This document shows positions 17,458 through 27,209 of a DNA stretch of 64,000 nucleotides, piece by piece. Below the pieces are notes generated by a model. It was not told where the DNA came from. It made no database searches and was given only the letters and a program-made list of their open reading frames with translations. How positions within the stretch are numbered: position 1 is the stretch's first letter; each line of letters starts with the position of its first letter. The DNA is taken from the NCBI RefSeq assembly GCF_002726155.1, contig NZ_PBSH01000030.1:105017-169016 (forward strand), in the 5' to 3' direction. Origin of the DNA: Alcanivorax sp. (GTDB lineage: Bacteria > Pseudomonadota > Gammaproteobacteria > Pseudomonadales > Alcanivoracaceae). The translations under genes and the position numbers were made by a program.

Positions 17458-20214
17458 ATGACGGATCTCGCCAGAGAAGTTACCCCGGTCAACATCGAAG
17501 ACGAACTCAAGCAGTCATACCTGGATTACGCCATGAGCGTAATCGTCGGGCGGGCGTTGCCGGACGTGCGCGATGGCCTCAAGCCGGTGCACCGCCGTGT
17601 GCTGTTTGCCATGCACGAGCTGAACAACGACTGGAACAAGCCCTACAAGAAATCGGCCCGTGTGGTCGGTGACGTAATTGGTAAATACCACCCCCACGGT
17701 GATTCCGCGGTGTATGACACCATCGTGCGGATGGCGCAGCCTTTTTCCCTGCGCTACATGCTGGTGGATGGTCAGGGTAACTTTGGTTCCATCGATGGTG
17801 ACTCCGCCGCTGCCATGCGTTACACCGAAGTGCGCATGGCCAAGATCGCCCACGAGCTGCTGGCGGATCTGGACAAGGAAACCGTGGATTTCGTCGATAA
17901 CTACGACGGCACGGAAAAGATTCCCGATGTGATGCCCACCCGGGTGCCCAACCTGCTGGTAAACGGTTCTTCCGGTATTGCCGTCGGCATGGCCACCAAT
18001 ATCCCGCCTCATAATCTGGGTGAAGTGGTGGATGGCTGTCTGGCGCTGATTGATGACGACAGCCTGACCCCGGACGACCTGATGGAATACATCAAGGGCC
18101 CGGATTTCCCCACCGCCGGTATCATCAATGGCCGCGCCGGTATCGTGCAGGCTTACCGCACTGGCCGTGGCCGCGTATACATGCGCGCCCGCGCCGAGAT
18201 CGAGGCCACGGACAAGAGCGGTAAAGAAGCCATCATTGTCACCGAGATCCCGTATCAGGTGAACAAGGCGCGGTTGATCGAGAAGATCGCCGAGTTGGTG
18301 AAAGACAAGAAGATTGAAGGCATTACCGAGCTGCGCGACGAATCCGATAAAGAAGGGATGCGCGTGGTGATCGAGCTGCGCCGTGGCGAAAATGCCGAGG
18401 TGGTGCTCAACAACTTGTACCAGCAGACCCAGATGGAGTCTGTGTTCGGTATTAATACCGTGGCGTTGGTTGACGGTCAGCCCAAGATTCTTAACCTGCG
18501 CGAGCTGCTGGATGCCTTTATCCGCCACCGCCGTGAAGTGGTGACCCGTCGTACCGTGTTCGAGCTGCGCAAGGCTCGTGAAAAAGCGCACTTGCTGGAG
18601 GGCCTGGCGGTTGCCCTGAGCAACATCGACCCGGTGATCGAGCTGATCAAAGCCTCTCCCAGCGGCGCCGAGGCTAAAGCCAAACTGCTGGACAAGGGCT
18701 GGAAGCCCGGTGACGTGTTGCAGATGCTGGAGCGGGCCGGTGGCGAGAACGCGGCGCGCCCGGATGGCTTAGAAGAACAGTATGGCCTGGTGGATGGCCT
18801 ATATCACCTGAGCCCAGAACAGGCTCAGGCGATTCTGGACCTGCGCTTGCAGAAGCTGACCGGCCTGGAACGGGAAAAGCTGATCAGTGACTACCAGGAA
18901 TTGCTGGAGCAGATCGCTGAATTGCTGAAGATTCTGGGTAATCCGGAACGCCTGATGGAGGTGATCCGCGAAGAGTTGCAGGCGGTACGCGAAGAATACG
19001 CCGACGAGCGTCGCTCCGAGATCGTGGCCTCCCGTCAGGACTTCAGCATGGAAGACCTGATCGCCGAAGAAACCGTGGTGGTGACCCTGTCTAACGGTGG
19101 TTACGCCAAGATGCAGCCCATCGACACTTATCGCGCCCAGAAGCGGGGTGGCCGCGGCAAGTCCGCCGGGCAGCTGAAAGACGAAGATTATGTGGAACAT
19201 CTGCTGGTAGCCGGCACCCACGACACCCTGTTGCTGTTTACCGATGCGGGCAAGGTGTTCTGGCTGCGTACCTTCGAGTTGCCCCAGGGCGGTCGGGCAT
19301 CGCGCGGCAAGCCGATCGTGAATTTGTTGCCGGCACTGGGTAATGAAGAACGCATTACGGCCATCCTGCGTCTGGATGCGGAAATGGTGCGCCAGCAGAA
19401 GGCCGACGCGGAAGATGATGCCGTTGATGTCGAGGATGCGGCGGACGTTATTGAAGACGAAGTGGATAGTGAGGTTGAGGGTGAAGTCGAGGCGGTGGCC
19501 GATACTGTTCCCGGGCCCTTTATCTTCATGGCCACCTCCAGCGGTATCGTCAAGCGAACTGCGCTGGCTAACTTCGCCCGTCCGCGCAGCTCCGGTCTTA
19601 TCGCGGTCAAATTGCAGGAAGGCGAGCACCTGGTGAATGTGGCCATTACTCAAGGCCACGAAGACATCATGCTGGTTGCCCGCAACGGCAAAGCGGTGCG
19701 CTTCCATCAGTCCAAGGTGCGCGTCATGAGCCGTCTGGCCCGTGGTGTGCGAGGTATCAAGCTGGCCGAAGGGGTGGACGTTATTTCCCTGATCGTGCCG
19801 GAAGAAGATGGCCAGATCCTCACTGCCTCCGAACATGGCTACGGTAAGCGTACTCCGCTCACCGACTATCCCACTAAAGGTCGTGGTGGCCAGGGTGTGA
19901 TTGCCATGGTGATCAATGAGCGAAATGGTGAGCTGGTTGGTGCCACCCAGGTGTTCGGCGAAGAAGATATCATGCTGATTTCCAACCAGGGCACCCTGGT
20001 GCGTACCGGTGTGAATCAGGTGAGCACGTCTGGCCGTAATACCCAGGGTGTCCGCTTGATCCGTCTGGCTGATGGCGAAGCCCTCTGTGGTCTGGCCACT
20101 ATCCCCGAGCTGGAAGGTGTCGAGGAAGAGGAAGGTGAAGACGGCGAGGTGATCGAAGGGGAAGCGTCCTCGGAAGCACCGGAATCCGACGCCAGCGACG
20201 ACGCTGAGGAATAA
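17458..20214 (+). CDS. gyrA: DNA gyrase subunit A
   Basis: This 918-residue subunit makes and reseals the double-strand break during negative supercoiling. The quinolone region [17 protein letters not shown] has Ser83 and Asp87, the wild-type E. coli residues, and the active-site Tyr122 lies in AMRYTEV. The GyrA box is QKRGGRGK. It is longer than the 875-residue E. coli protein because of an acidic insert in the C-terminal beta-pinwheel (around residues 645-680, rich in Asp, Glu and Ala) and an acidic tail. The ATG at 17458 follows AAGGA. An in-frame GTG seven codons upstream is unlikely. Confidence 0.98.
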   Translation: MTDLAREVTPVNIEDELKQSYLDYAMSVIVGRALPDVRDGLKPVHRRVLFAMHELNNDWNKPYKKSARVVGDVIGKYHPHGDSAVYDTIVRMAQPFSLRYMLVDGQGNFGSIDGDSAAAMRYTEVRMAKIAHELLADLDKETVDFVDNYDGTEKIPDVMPTRVPNLLVNGSSGIAVGMATNIPPHNLGEVVDGCLALIDDDSLTPDDLMEYIKGPDFPTAGIINGRAGIVQAYRTGRGRVYMRARAEIEATDKSGKEAIIVTEIPYQVNKARLIEKIAELVKDKKIEGITELRDESDKEGMRVVIELRRGENAEVVLNNLYQQTQMESVFGINTVALVDGQPKILNLRELLDAFIRHRREVVTRRTVFELRKAREKAHLLEGLAVALSNIDPVIELIKASPSGAEAKAKLLDKGWKPGDVLQMLERAGGENAARPDGLEEQYGLVDGLYHLSPEQAQAILDLRLQKLTGLEREKLISDYQELLEQIAELLKILGNPERLMEVIREELQAVREEYADERRSEIVASRQDFSMEDLIAEETVVVTLSNGGYAKMQPIDTYRAQKRGGRGKSAGQLKDEDYVEHLLVAGTHDTLLLFTDAGKVFWLRTFELPQGGRASRGKPIVNLLPALGNEERITAILRLDAEMVRQQKADAEDDAVDVEDAADVIEDEVDSEVEGEVEAVADTVPGPFIFMATSSGIVKRTALANFARPRSSGLIAVKLQEGEHLVNVAITQGHEDIMLVARNGKAVRFHQSKVRVMSRLARGVRGIKLAEGVDVISLIVPEEDGQILTASEHGYGKRTPLTDYPTKGRGGQGVIAMVINERNGELVGATQVFGEEDIMLISNQGTLVRTGVNQVSTSGRNTQGVRLIRLADGEALCGLATIPELEGVEEEEGEDGEVIEGEASSEAPESDASDDAEE

Positions 20215-20224
20215 AGCCTCAGAA

Positions 20225-20315
20225 GCGAGTGACGAGTAACGAGTCTCGAAGAGCAATAGCAGAAAGCGCTTTTGCATTTCGCAGCTCGAAACTTGTCACT
20301 CGCAACGCTTGTCAC
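20225..20315. repeat. seven-base-repeat hairpin element, copy C
   Basis: The left arm GCGAGTGACGAGTAACGAGT is identical over 20 bases to the start of copy A at 9222. The right arm (CGAAACTTGTCACTCGC) is its imperfect reverse complement. It lies 10 bases after the gyrA stop. Confidence 0.75.
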
Positions 20316-20375
20316 GCTTTTAACCCGATATCAGGGCAAGGGCGGGCAAGCGGAATGATGAGCAAGGTAATTCCC

Positions 20376-20400
20376 AAGCCCGGCCCCGCCGGGCTTCTTT
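20376..20400 (+). terminator. gyrA terminator
   Basis: AAGCCCGGC, loop CCC, GCCGGGCTT followed by CTTT: a 9-bp perfect stem ending 33 bases before serC. Confidence 0.8.
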
Positions 20401-20433
20401 GATTAACCGGATTCGTTTAAACGGAGAAAATGC

Positions 20434-21516
20434 ATGTCCCGCGCCTATAACTTCTGCGCAGGCCCGGCGGCGTTGCCGCAGGCGGTACTCGAACAAGCCC
20501 AGCAGGAAATGCTGGATTATCGGGGACTGGGTCTTTCCATTATGGAAATGAGCCACCGCGATAACGTCTTTGTAGAGATTGCCGAGCAGGCAGAGAAAGA
20601 CCTGCGCGATCTGATGGGCATCAGCGATGATTACGCTGTGCTGTTCTTGCAGGGCGGGGCGTCCAGCCAGTTCGCCATGGTGCCGATGAACCTGTTGGGT
20701 GAAGGGCAAACGGCGGATTACATCAACACCGGGCAGTGGTCCAAGAAAGCCATCAAGGAAGCGGGCCGTTACGGCAAGATCAATGTGGCGGCCAGCAGTG
20801 AAGACACCAATTTCAGTACCGTGCCGCCGCAGGACAGCTGGAACCTGTCTGATAACCCGGCCTATGTGCATTACTGCCCCAATGAGACCATTGGTGGCCT
20901 GGAATACAGCTTTGTGCCGGCGGTAGGTGACACCCCGCTGGTGGCGGACATGAGCTCGACCATCCTGTCCCGGCCAGTGGATGTGAACCAGTACGGGCTG
21001 ATTTATGCCGGTGCCCAGAAAAATATCGGCCCGGCCGGCCTGACTCTGGTCATCGTGCGTAAGGACCTGCTCGGCAAAGCCTCAAGCAGTGTTCCTGCCA
21101 TGCTCAATTACCAGATCCATGCCGACAACGGCAGCATGTACAACACCCCGCCCACCTATGCCTGGTACCTGTCTGGTCTGGTGTTCTCCTGGCTGAAAAA
21201 GCAGGGCGGCGTGGGCAACATGGGTGAAATAAACCAGCGCAAAGCAGAAAAGCTGTATGGTTTTATTGATGCCAGCGGTTTGTACAGCAACCCGGTAGAG
21301 GTGATCAGCCGCAGCCGCATGAATGTGCCTTTTGTCCTGGCTGATGACCGTCTCGACAAGCCGTTCCTGGATCAGGCTCAGGCAGCTGGCCTGTTGAATC
21401 TCAAAGGTCACCGCAGCGTGGGTGGCATGCGCGCGAGCATCTACAATGCGGTGCCGGAAGCGGCGGTGGATGCGCTGATTGCCTTTATGGCAGAGTTTGA
21501 AAAGAAACACGGCTAG
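20434..21516 (+). CDS. serC: phosphoserine aminotransferase
   Basis: This 360-residue PLP enzyme converts 3-phosphohydroxypyruvate to phosphoserine and also acts in PLP synthesis. It has the typical start YNFCAGPAALP, the cofactor-contact QGGASSQF, the ADMSS aspartate region and the Schiff-base Lys196 in AQKNIGPAGL. Its length equals the usual family length. GGAGA lies 8 bases before the ATG. The neighbour pheA downstream is in the same direction, as in Pseudomonas. Confidence 0.97.
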   Translation: MSRAYNFCAGPAALPQAVLEQAQQEMLDYRGLGLSIMEMSHRDNVFVEIAEQAEKDLRDLMGISDDYAVLFLQGGASSQFAMVPMNLLGEGQTADYINTGQWSKKAIKEAGRYGKINVAASSEDTNFSTVPPQDSWNLSDNPAYVHYCPNETIGGLEYSFVPAVGDTPLVADMSSTILSRPVDVNQYGLIYAGAQKNIGPAGLTLVIVRKDLLGKASSSVPAMLNYQIHADNGSMYNTPPTYAWYLSGLVFSWLKKQGGVGNMGEINQRKAEKLYGFIDASGLYSNPVEVISRSRMNVPFVLADDRLDKPFLDQAQAAGLLNLKGHRSVGGMRASIYNAVPEAAVDALIAFMAEFEKKHG

Positions 21517-21525
21517 ACGCTTCAG

Positions 21526-21685
21526 GCAACACGCATCACGCCATACTTGCCAGGGTAGTGCAGGTGTTTAGCGACGAGATTGTTTGAGAGGTGGGTAGAA
21601 CAATGGATTTGAATGGTTGGCACGAAATCGCAACGAATGCTCCCACGCCTGTTCGCGTGTTGCGTGATGCGTGCTGCATGCTTGC
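21526..21685. repeat. seven-base-repeat hairpin element, copy D
   Basis: Left arm GCAACACGCATCACGC (from 21526) pairs with GCGTGTTGCGTGATGC (ends about 21670) and a further GTGCTGCATGC. Units have period 7 (GCGTGTT, GCGTGAT, GCGTGCT). It fills the gap between serC and pheA, and its right arm abuts the pheA ribosome site. Confidence 0.75.
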
Positions 21686-21694
21686 GAGGGCAGA

Positions 21695-22777
21695 ATGACC
21701 GATTCTCTGGATTCCCTGCGTAACCAGATCGACGAGCTGGATCAAAAACTTCAGGACCTGCTCAACGAGCGCGCGACTTTGGCCCATAAAGTGGCTGAGG
21801 TGAAAACGGCCACCGACCCCAACCCGGTTTTCTACCGGCCTGAGCGTGAAGCCCAGGTGCTGCGTCGGGTCAAAGAGCGTAATCAGGGGCCGCTGGATGG
21901 CGAGACCATGGCGCGCTTTTTCCGTGAAGTGATGAGCGCCTGCCTGGCGCTGGAACAGCGCATGAAGGTGGCGTTTCTGGGGCCGGAAGGTACCTTTACC
22001 CAGCAGGCTGCCCTCAAGCATTTTGGTCATGCAGTGGAGAGCCTGCCGCTGGGTGCCATTGATGAAGTCTTTCGTGAAGTGGAATCCGGTGCCGCCAACT
22101 ACGGTGTGGTGCCAGTGGAAAACTCCACTGAAGGGGTGGTGAACCACACCCTGGATACGTTCATGACCTCCAGCCTGAAAATCTGCGGGGAAGTGGAACT
22201 GCGTATTCATCATCATCTGCTGGCGGGTGAGCATACCCGCCAGGACAAGGTGACTCGGGTGTATTCCCACCAGCAGACGCTGGCCCAGTGTCGTCAGTGG
22301 CTGGACGCCCACATGCCCGGGGTAGAGCGGATCGCGGTTAGCTCCAATGCCGAGGCAGCGCGCCGCCTGAAAGATGAATGGAATGCCCTGGCCATTGCCG
22401 GGGAAATGGCGGAAGAGCTTTATGGGCTCACTGCCGTACAACGCAACATTGAAGATCGCCCGGACAACACCACCCGCTTTATTATCATCGGTCGCCAGGA
22501 CACGCCGGCCTCCGGCTGCGACAAAACCAGCCTGATGATCAGCGGCAAGAACCGCCCGGGGTTGTTGTACGAAGTGTTGTCCCCCTTCCGGGACGAAGGC
22601 ATCAACCTGACCCGTCTGGAATCCAGGCCCTCACGCACTGCCAACTGGAGCTATGTGTTCTTCGTGGATTGCGAAGGCCACAAGGAAGATGCGGCCTTGC
22701 AGGCGGTGCTGGATAAACTGGAAGCCGCCGGCAATACCATCAAGCTGCTGGGCTCGTATCCCAAGGCAGTGCTTTAG
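21695..22777 (+). CDS. pheA: P-protein: chorismate mutase / prephenate dehydratase
   Basis: This 360-residue bifunctional enzyme has a chorismate mutase domain at residues 1-90 (LRNQIDELDQKLQDLLNERATLAHKVAEVK), a prephenate dehydratase domain from about 95 (VAFLGPEGTFTQQAA, VVPVENSTEGVVNHTLD) and a C-terminal ACT domain (SLMISGKNRPGLLYEVLSPF, followed by the ESRPS motif) for phenylalanine feedback. The ATG at 21695 follows GAGGG and begins the mutase helix. An upstream ATG at 21671 would lie inside the repeat element. Confidence 0.96.
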   Translation: MTDSLDSLRNQIDELDQKLQDLLNERATLAHKVAEVKTATDPNPVFYRPEREAQVLRRVKERNQGPLDGETMARFFREVMSACLALEQRMKVAFLGPEGTFTQQAALKHFGHAVESLPLGAIDEVFREVESGAANYGVVPVENSTEGVVNHTLDTFMTSSLKICGEVELRIHHHLLAGEHTRQDKVTRVYSHQQTLAQCRQWLDAHMPGVERIAVSSNAEAARRLKDEWNALAIAGEMAEELYGLTAVQRNIEDRPDNTTRFIIIGRQDTPASGCDKTSLMISGKNRPGLLYEVLSPFRDEGINLTRLESRPSRTANWSYVFFVDCEGHKEDAALQAVLDKLEAAGNTIKLLGSYPKAVL

Positions 22778-22787
22778 AACGCTCGAA

Positions 22788-22853
22788 GCCTGATGCAGGA
22801 TGCCTGACGCTGGAAGACACCCCTCGTCAGGCATTGGGCGTCCGGCATCAGGC
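22788..22853. repeat. seven-base-repeat hairpin element, copy E
   Basis: Left arm GCCTGATGCAGGATGCCTGA (period 7: GCCTGAT, GCAGGAT, GCCTGAC) pairs imperfectly with CGTCAGGCATTGGGCGTCCG and CATCAGGC. It fills the gap between pheA and hisC. Confidence 0.65.
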
Positions 22854-22872
22854 CTGAAATTGCGGAGCGAAT

Positions 22873-23979
22873 ATGGACTACATCAAACTCGCCAACAACG
22901 GTATCCAGCAGCTCAAGCCCTACGAGCCGGGCAAGCCCATCGAGGAGCTGGAGCGTGAGCTGGGCGTCACCGATATCGTCAAGCTGGCCAGTAACGAGAA
23001 TCCGCTGGGGGCCAGCCACAAGGCGCTTCATGCCCTTAAACATCTCCACGATCTGCATCTGTATCCGGATGGCGCCACGTTTTCCCTGAAAGCGGCCTTG
23101 TCGGAGAAGCTGGGTGTGGACAGCGCGCAGCTGACACTGGGTAACGGTTCCAACGATGTACTGGATCTGGTTGCCAGGGCTTACCTGCAGGAAGGCGACG
23201 AAGCGATTTTCTCCGAATACGCTTTTGCGGTGTACCCGATTGCAACCCTGGCCTGCAACGCCAAGCCGGTGCAGGTGCCTTCCAATCTGTTTGGTCACGA
23301 TCTGGCGGCCATGGCCGAGGCTGTGACCGATCGCACCCGGGTGATTTTTGTTGCCAACCCGAACAACCCCACCGGCACCTGGTTTAATGCTCATGCCCTG
23401 GATGAATTCCTGTCACGGATTCCCGATCGGGTGGTTGTGGTGCTGGATGAGGCCTACGTGGAGTATGTGGAAGAAAGCCACTACCCGAATGGGATTGAAC
23501 GACTGGCCAAACACCCTAACCTGATCGTGACCCGCACTTTCTCCAAGATCTATGGTCTCGCCGGGCTGCGGGTGGGGTATGGCATCTCCAGCCCGCAGAT
23601 CGCCGATGTGCTGAATCGCGTGCGCCAGCCGTTCAATGTGAATACGCCGGCACAGGTGGCGGCGGAAGCGGCCCTGCAGGATGACGATCACATCGAAAAC
23701 TCCCGCAGCGAGAACACCTCAGGTCTGGTGCAGATCGCCGAAGGCCTGCAGAAGCTGCATCTTGAGCAGATCCCTTCCGTAGCCAATTTCATTGCCTTCG
23801 ATTGTGGCCGTGACGCCATGCCTGTCTATGAAGGGCTCTTGAAGCAGGGAGTGATCGTGCGTCCGCTGGGAGGTTACGGCATGCCCAACCACCTGCGCGT
23901 CACCGTGGGCACCAGCCGCGAAAATGAACGCTTCCTGGATGCGCTCAAGCATGTGCTGAAGGATTTGGCGGATGGGTAA
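22873..23979 (+). CDS. hisC: histidinol-phosphate aminotransferase
   Basis: This 368-residue class-II-type PLP aminotransferase has the substrate-binding SNENPLGAS, the cofactor-site NPNNPTGTW, DEAYVEYV and the Schiff-base Lys225 in RTFSKIYGLAGLRVGYG. In Pseudomonas the copy at this site is hisC2, between pheA and tyrA/aroA, and may also serve aromatic amino acid transamination. GGAGCG precedes the ATG. Confidence 0.94.
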   Translation: MDYIKLANNGIQQLKPYEPGKPIEELERELGVTDIVKLASNENPLGASHKALHALKHLHDLHLYPDGATFSLKAALSEKLGVDSAQLTLGNGSNDVLDLVARAYLQEGDEAIFSEYAFAVYPIATLACNAKPVQVPSNLFGHDLAAMAEAVTDRTRVIFVANPNNPTGTWFNAHALDEFLSRIPDRVVVVLDEAYVEYVEESHYPNGIERLAKHPNLIVTRTFSKIYGLAGLRVGYGISSPQIADVLNRVRQPFNVNTPAQVAAEAALQDDDHIENSRSENTSGLVQIAEGLQKLHLEQIPSVANFIAFDCGRDAMPVYEGLLKQGVIVRPLGGYGMPNHLRVTVGTSRENERFLDALKHVLKDLADG

Positions 23980-24003
23980 CGTCAAAACCTTGGAAATGCC
24001 CGC

Positions 24004-24085
24004 TGTAGGAGCACCTCTTGAGGTGCGAACCTGCTTGCGGCATGCCGTGCCAGATTCGGTTCGCACCTCAAGAGGTGCTCCTACA
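24004..24085. repeat. REPIN-like inverted repeat, copy 2
   Basis: Begins TGTAGGAGCACCTCTTGAGG and ends with its reverse complement. Each half is a hairpin (CACCT...AGGTG). It lies between hisC and tyrA/aroA, 23 bases before the start codon. Confidence 0.85.
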
Positions 24086-24107
24086 ATGCGAAGCGGGAGC
24101 GTTTGCC

Positions 24108-26366
24108 ATGCCTGAACCTCTCTTCAATCGCATTGCCGTTATTGGCCTTGGCTTGATTGGCGGCTCTTTCGCTGCCGCCGCTCGCGAAAACGGCCTGGCC
24201 CGTTCCATCGTGGCCGGTTCCCGCTCCGAGCGTACCCTGGAGCAGGGCATCGCTTTGGGCGTGGTCGACGAGGGCAGTCAGGATCTTGCCGAGGCCGTGG
24301 ACGGCTCCGATCTGGTGTTCGTGTCCACCCCCGTGTCCGCCATGGGGAAGGTGCTGGCGGCTTTGAAACCGGGCCTGTCCGGCACGGCCATCGTCACCGA
24401 TGGCGGCAGTGTGAAAGGCAACGTGGTTACGGCCGCCCGTGAAGCGCTGGGGGAACATTTCTCCCGGTTTGTGCCCGGCCATCCTATTGCCGGCAAGGAA
24501 AAAAGCGGTGTGACCGCCGCCGATGCCCAGTTGTATCGCGATCACCGGGTGATCCTGACGCCCACTGATGCCACCGACCCGGCGGCCACCGCCAAAGTGC
24601 GGGCCATCTGGACGGCCATGGGCGCGGAAGTGTTGCAGATGTCGCCGGATTACCACGACCAGGTCTTGGCGGAAACCAGCCATTTGCCGCATCTGTTGGC
24701 GTTCTCACTGGTGGATACGCTGGCCAGGCAGGGAGATTCCACCGAGATCTTCCGCTATGCTGCCGGCGGTTTTCGCGACTTCACCCGCATCGCCAGCTCT
24801 GATCCGGTGATGTGGCACGACATCTTTCGTGAAAACAAGGCGGCCTTGCTGCAGGCGCTGGACCAGTTCAGCGACGGCATCGGCCGCTTCCGCCAGGCGG
24901 TGGAAAACGAGGATTCCGATGCCCTGATGGGCATCATGACCCGGGCCAATACGGCCCGGGCCCATTTTTTGGCTATGAACGGGCGCACCTCCTATACGCG
25001 CGCCCACCATGTTCAGTGTGCAGGTGACGACGTAACCATGACAGACAGTAATGACGCCGCCCAGAATCCCACTTTTGTGGTAACACCGGGTGGTCAGCTA
25101 CAGGGCCGCCTGCGCGTGCCCGGCGATAAATCCATGTCCCACCGTTCCATCATGCTTGGTTCGCTGGCAGAAGGGGTGACCCAGGTAGAAGGCTTCCTGG
25201 AAGGGGAGGATGCTTTGGCGACCCTGCAGGCATTCCGCGACATGGGGGTAGTGATTGAAGGTCCCCATAACGGTCAGGTAACGATTCACGGGGTCGGACT
25301 GCATGGCCTCAAAGCACCGGGTAAAGCGTTGTACATGGGCAACTCTGGCACCTCCATGCGCCTGCTGACCGGCTTGTTGGCCGGCCAGGCCTTCGATGTG
25401 GAGCTGACCGGGGATGCCTCCCTGTCCAAACGCCCCATGGAGCGCGTCGCCAAACCGCTGCGGGAGATGGGCGCCCAGATCACCACGGGCGAGCAGGGGC
25501 GTCCCCCGGTGCGGATTCGTGGCGGCCAGCCGCTCAAGGGTTTCCATTACGACCTGCCCATGGCATCTGCTCAGGTGAAATCAGCCGTGCTGCTGGGCGG
25601 CTTGTACGCCGAGGGTGAAACCTCTGTGACCGAGCCGGCTCCCACTCGGGATCATACCGAGCGGATGCTGGGCGGGTTTGGCTATGACGTGCGCCGCGAC
25701 GGCCCCACCAGCGCGCTGACGGGCGGTGGCACACTGTCGGCCGGCAAGCTGGAAGTGCCGGCGGACATCTCCTCCGCCGCGTTCTTCCTGGTGGGGGCGT
25801 CCATCGCGGCCGACAGCGAAGTGACCTTGCCGCACGTGGGCATCAACCCTACACGCACTGGCGTGATCGACATTCTCAAACTGATGGGGGCGGATATTCG
25901 CCTGGAAAATCAGCGAGATGCCGGCGGCGAGCCGGTGGCGGACCTGGTCGTCAAGGCGGCGCCGCTCAAGGGAATCGAGATCCCCGAAGCGCTGGTGCCG
26001 CTGGCCATCGACGAGTTTCCGGCGATCTTCATCGCTGCGGCCTGCGCCGAAGGCGAGACAATCCTGCGCGGCGCGGAAGAGCTGCGCGTGAAGGAATCCG
26101 ACCGCATCCAGGTGATGGCCGATGGCCTGGCCGCACTGGGCGTGAGCCATGAGGTGTTCGAAGACGGCATTCGTATCACCGGTGGTGCGTTTGGTGGTGG
26201 TGAGATCCAGTCCCATGGTGATCACCGCATCGCCATGAGCTTTGCCATGGCCGCCCTACGGGCCACTGGCCCCATTACCATTCATGATTGCGCCAACGTG
26301 GCTACCAGCTTCCCAGGGTTCGCCCAGTTAGCGACCCATGCGGGCCTGAAGCTGGAGGTGAAATGA
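24108..26366 (+). CDS. tyrA/aroA: fused prephenate dehydrogenase (TyrA) / EPSP synthase (AroA)
   Basis: This 752-residue fusion joins two aromatic-pathway enzymes. Residues 1-300 are TyrA, with the NAD loop GLGLIGGSFAAAARE and the catalytic HPIAGKEKSG histidine. Residues from about 320 are EPSP synthase, with PGDKSMSHRSIMLG, GNSGTSMRLLTGLLAG and the C-terminal SDRIQVM and DHRIAM motifs. An in-frame ATG at 25038 (residue 311) marks the junction. The fusion is known from Pseudomonas. I chose 24108 because the longer upstream frame would run through REPIN copy 2. GGGAG lies before it. Confidence 0.95.
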   Translation: MPEPLFNRIAVIGLGLIGGSFAAAARENGLARSIVAGSRSERTLEQGIALGVVDEGSQDLAEAVDGSDLVFVSTPVSAMGKVLAALKPGLSGTAIVTDGGSVKGNVVTAAREALGEHFSRFVPGHPIAGKEKSGVTAADAQLYRDHRVILTPTDATDPAATAKVRAIWTAMGAEVLQMSPDYHDQVLAETSHLPHLLAFSLVDTLARQGDSTEIFRYAAGGFRDFTRIASSDPVMWHDIFRENKAALLQALDQFSDGIGRFRQAVENEDSDALMGIMTRANTARAHFLAMNGRTSYTRAHHVQCAGDDVTMTDSNDAAQNPTFVVTPGGQLQGRLRVPGDKSMSHRSIMLGSLAEGVTQVEGFLEGEDALATLQAFRDMGVVIEGPHNGQVTIHGVGLHGLKAPGKALYMGNSGTSMRLLTGLLAGQAFDVELTGDASLSKRPMERVAKPLREMGAQITTGEQGRPPVRIRGGQPLKGFHYDLPMASAQVKSAVLLGGLYAEGETSVTEPAPTRDHTERMLGGFGYDVRRDGPTSALTGGGTLSAGKLEVPADISSAAFFLVGASIAADSEVTLPHVGINPTRTGVIDILKLMGADIRLENQRDAGGEPVADLVVKAAPLKGIEIPEALVPLAIDEFPAIFIAAACAEGETILRGAEELRVKESDRIQVMADGLAALGVSHEVFEDGIRITGGAFGGGEIQSHGDHRIAMSFAMAALRATGPITIHDCANVATSFPGFAQLATHAGLKLEVK

Positions 26367-27034
26367 CCCCGATTTTAACCATTGATGGGCCGGTATCATC
26401 CGGCAAAGGCACCGTGGCCCGCCTGGTGGCAATCCGCCTGGGCTGGCATCTGCTGGATTCCGGTGCCTTGTACCGTGTGCTTGGATATTATGCGCAAAAT
26501 CAAGGGGTTGCCCTGGATGATGAGCCTGCACTGATCGCTCTTGCGGAAGATTTGCCGGTGCGGTTTGTGGAGCAGGAAGGTGATACCGCGGTGATGCTTG
26601 CGGGTGAGGATGTATCCAATATCATTCGCCAGGAAAGTGTCGGCGAACTGGCCAGCCAGGTGGCCGTGCTGCAGCCCGTGCGCGACGCCTTGTTGGCCCG
26701 TCAGCGGGCTTTTGCCGAGTCCCCCGGACTGGTGGCGGATGGCCGTGACATGGGCACTGTGGTGTTTACCTCCGCCCCCCTCAAGATTTACCTGACTGCC
26801 AGCGCTGAAGAGCGCGCCAGACGGCGCTTTGAGCAGTTGAAGGAAAAGGGCTTTGGTGCTACCCTCGCGACCCTCGTCGAGGACATCCGCACCCGGGATG
26901 ATCGTGACATGAACCGTGAGGTGGCGCCATTGCGCCCGGCAGACGATGCCGTGGTGATCGATTCCACCACCATGACGGTTGATGACGTGGTAAACCGGAT
27001 TCTTGATGAGGCTGCCGCACGTCAGTTGGCGTAA
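26363..27034 (+). CDS. cmk: cytidylate kinase
   Basis: This 223-residue enzyme phosphorylates CMP and dCMP using ATP. The phosphate loop GPVSSGKGT is at residues 9-17, LDSGALYRVLG follows, and DGRDMGTVVF and RRRFEQLKEKG are typical of Cmk. The ATG overlaps the aroA stop (ATGA), so translation is coupled and the start is well fixed. rpsA follows, as in most gammaproteobacteria. Confidence 0.96.
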   Translation: MTPILTIDGPVSSGKGTVARLVAIRLGWHLLDSGALYRVLGYYAQNQGVALDDEPALIALAEDLPVRFVEQEGDTAVMLAGEDVSNIIRQESVGELASQVAVLQPVRDALLARQRAFAESPGLVADGRDMGTVVFTSAPLKIYLTASAEERARRRFEQLKEKGFGATLATLVEDIRTRDDRDMNREVAPLRPADDAVVIDSTTMTVDDVVNRILDEAAARQLA

Positions 27035-27209
27035 CGGTAGCACACACTTCGTTAGCGCCCTCCGGTTGATTGCCATCGCGGGGCAACTCTGTGTTAAGCG
27101 GCCGATCTGCTCAACCCTGAAAAAGTAAGCCAGCTGGGGAAGGGCGGATCTCATCTATTGACTAACCCATGTCTGCTGGTTGGCATGTGCGAAAACTTGA
27201 GTGAATTTC

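Noticed and set aside
17515..20277. Long open frames antisense to gyrA (358 and 492 codons)
   Set aside because: gyrA is certain from its motifs. The antisense frames are His/Gln-rich shadows caused by GC-rich codon use, with no family pattern.
24018..24107. 30-residue N-terminal extension of TyrA/AroA
   Set aside because: This part is the right half of a REPIN-like repeat. The ATG at 24108 begins the conserved NAD-binding domain.
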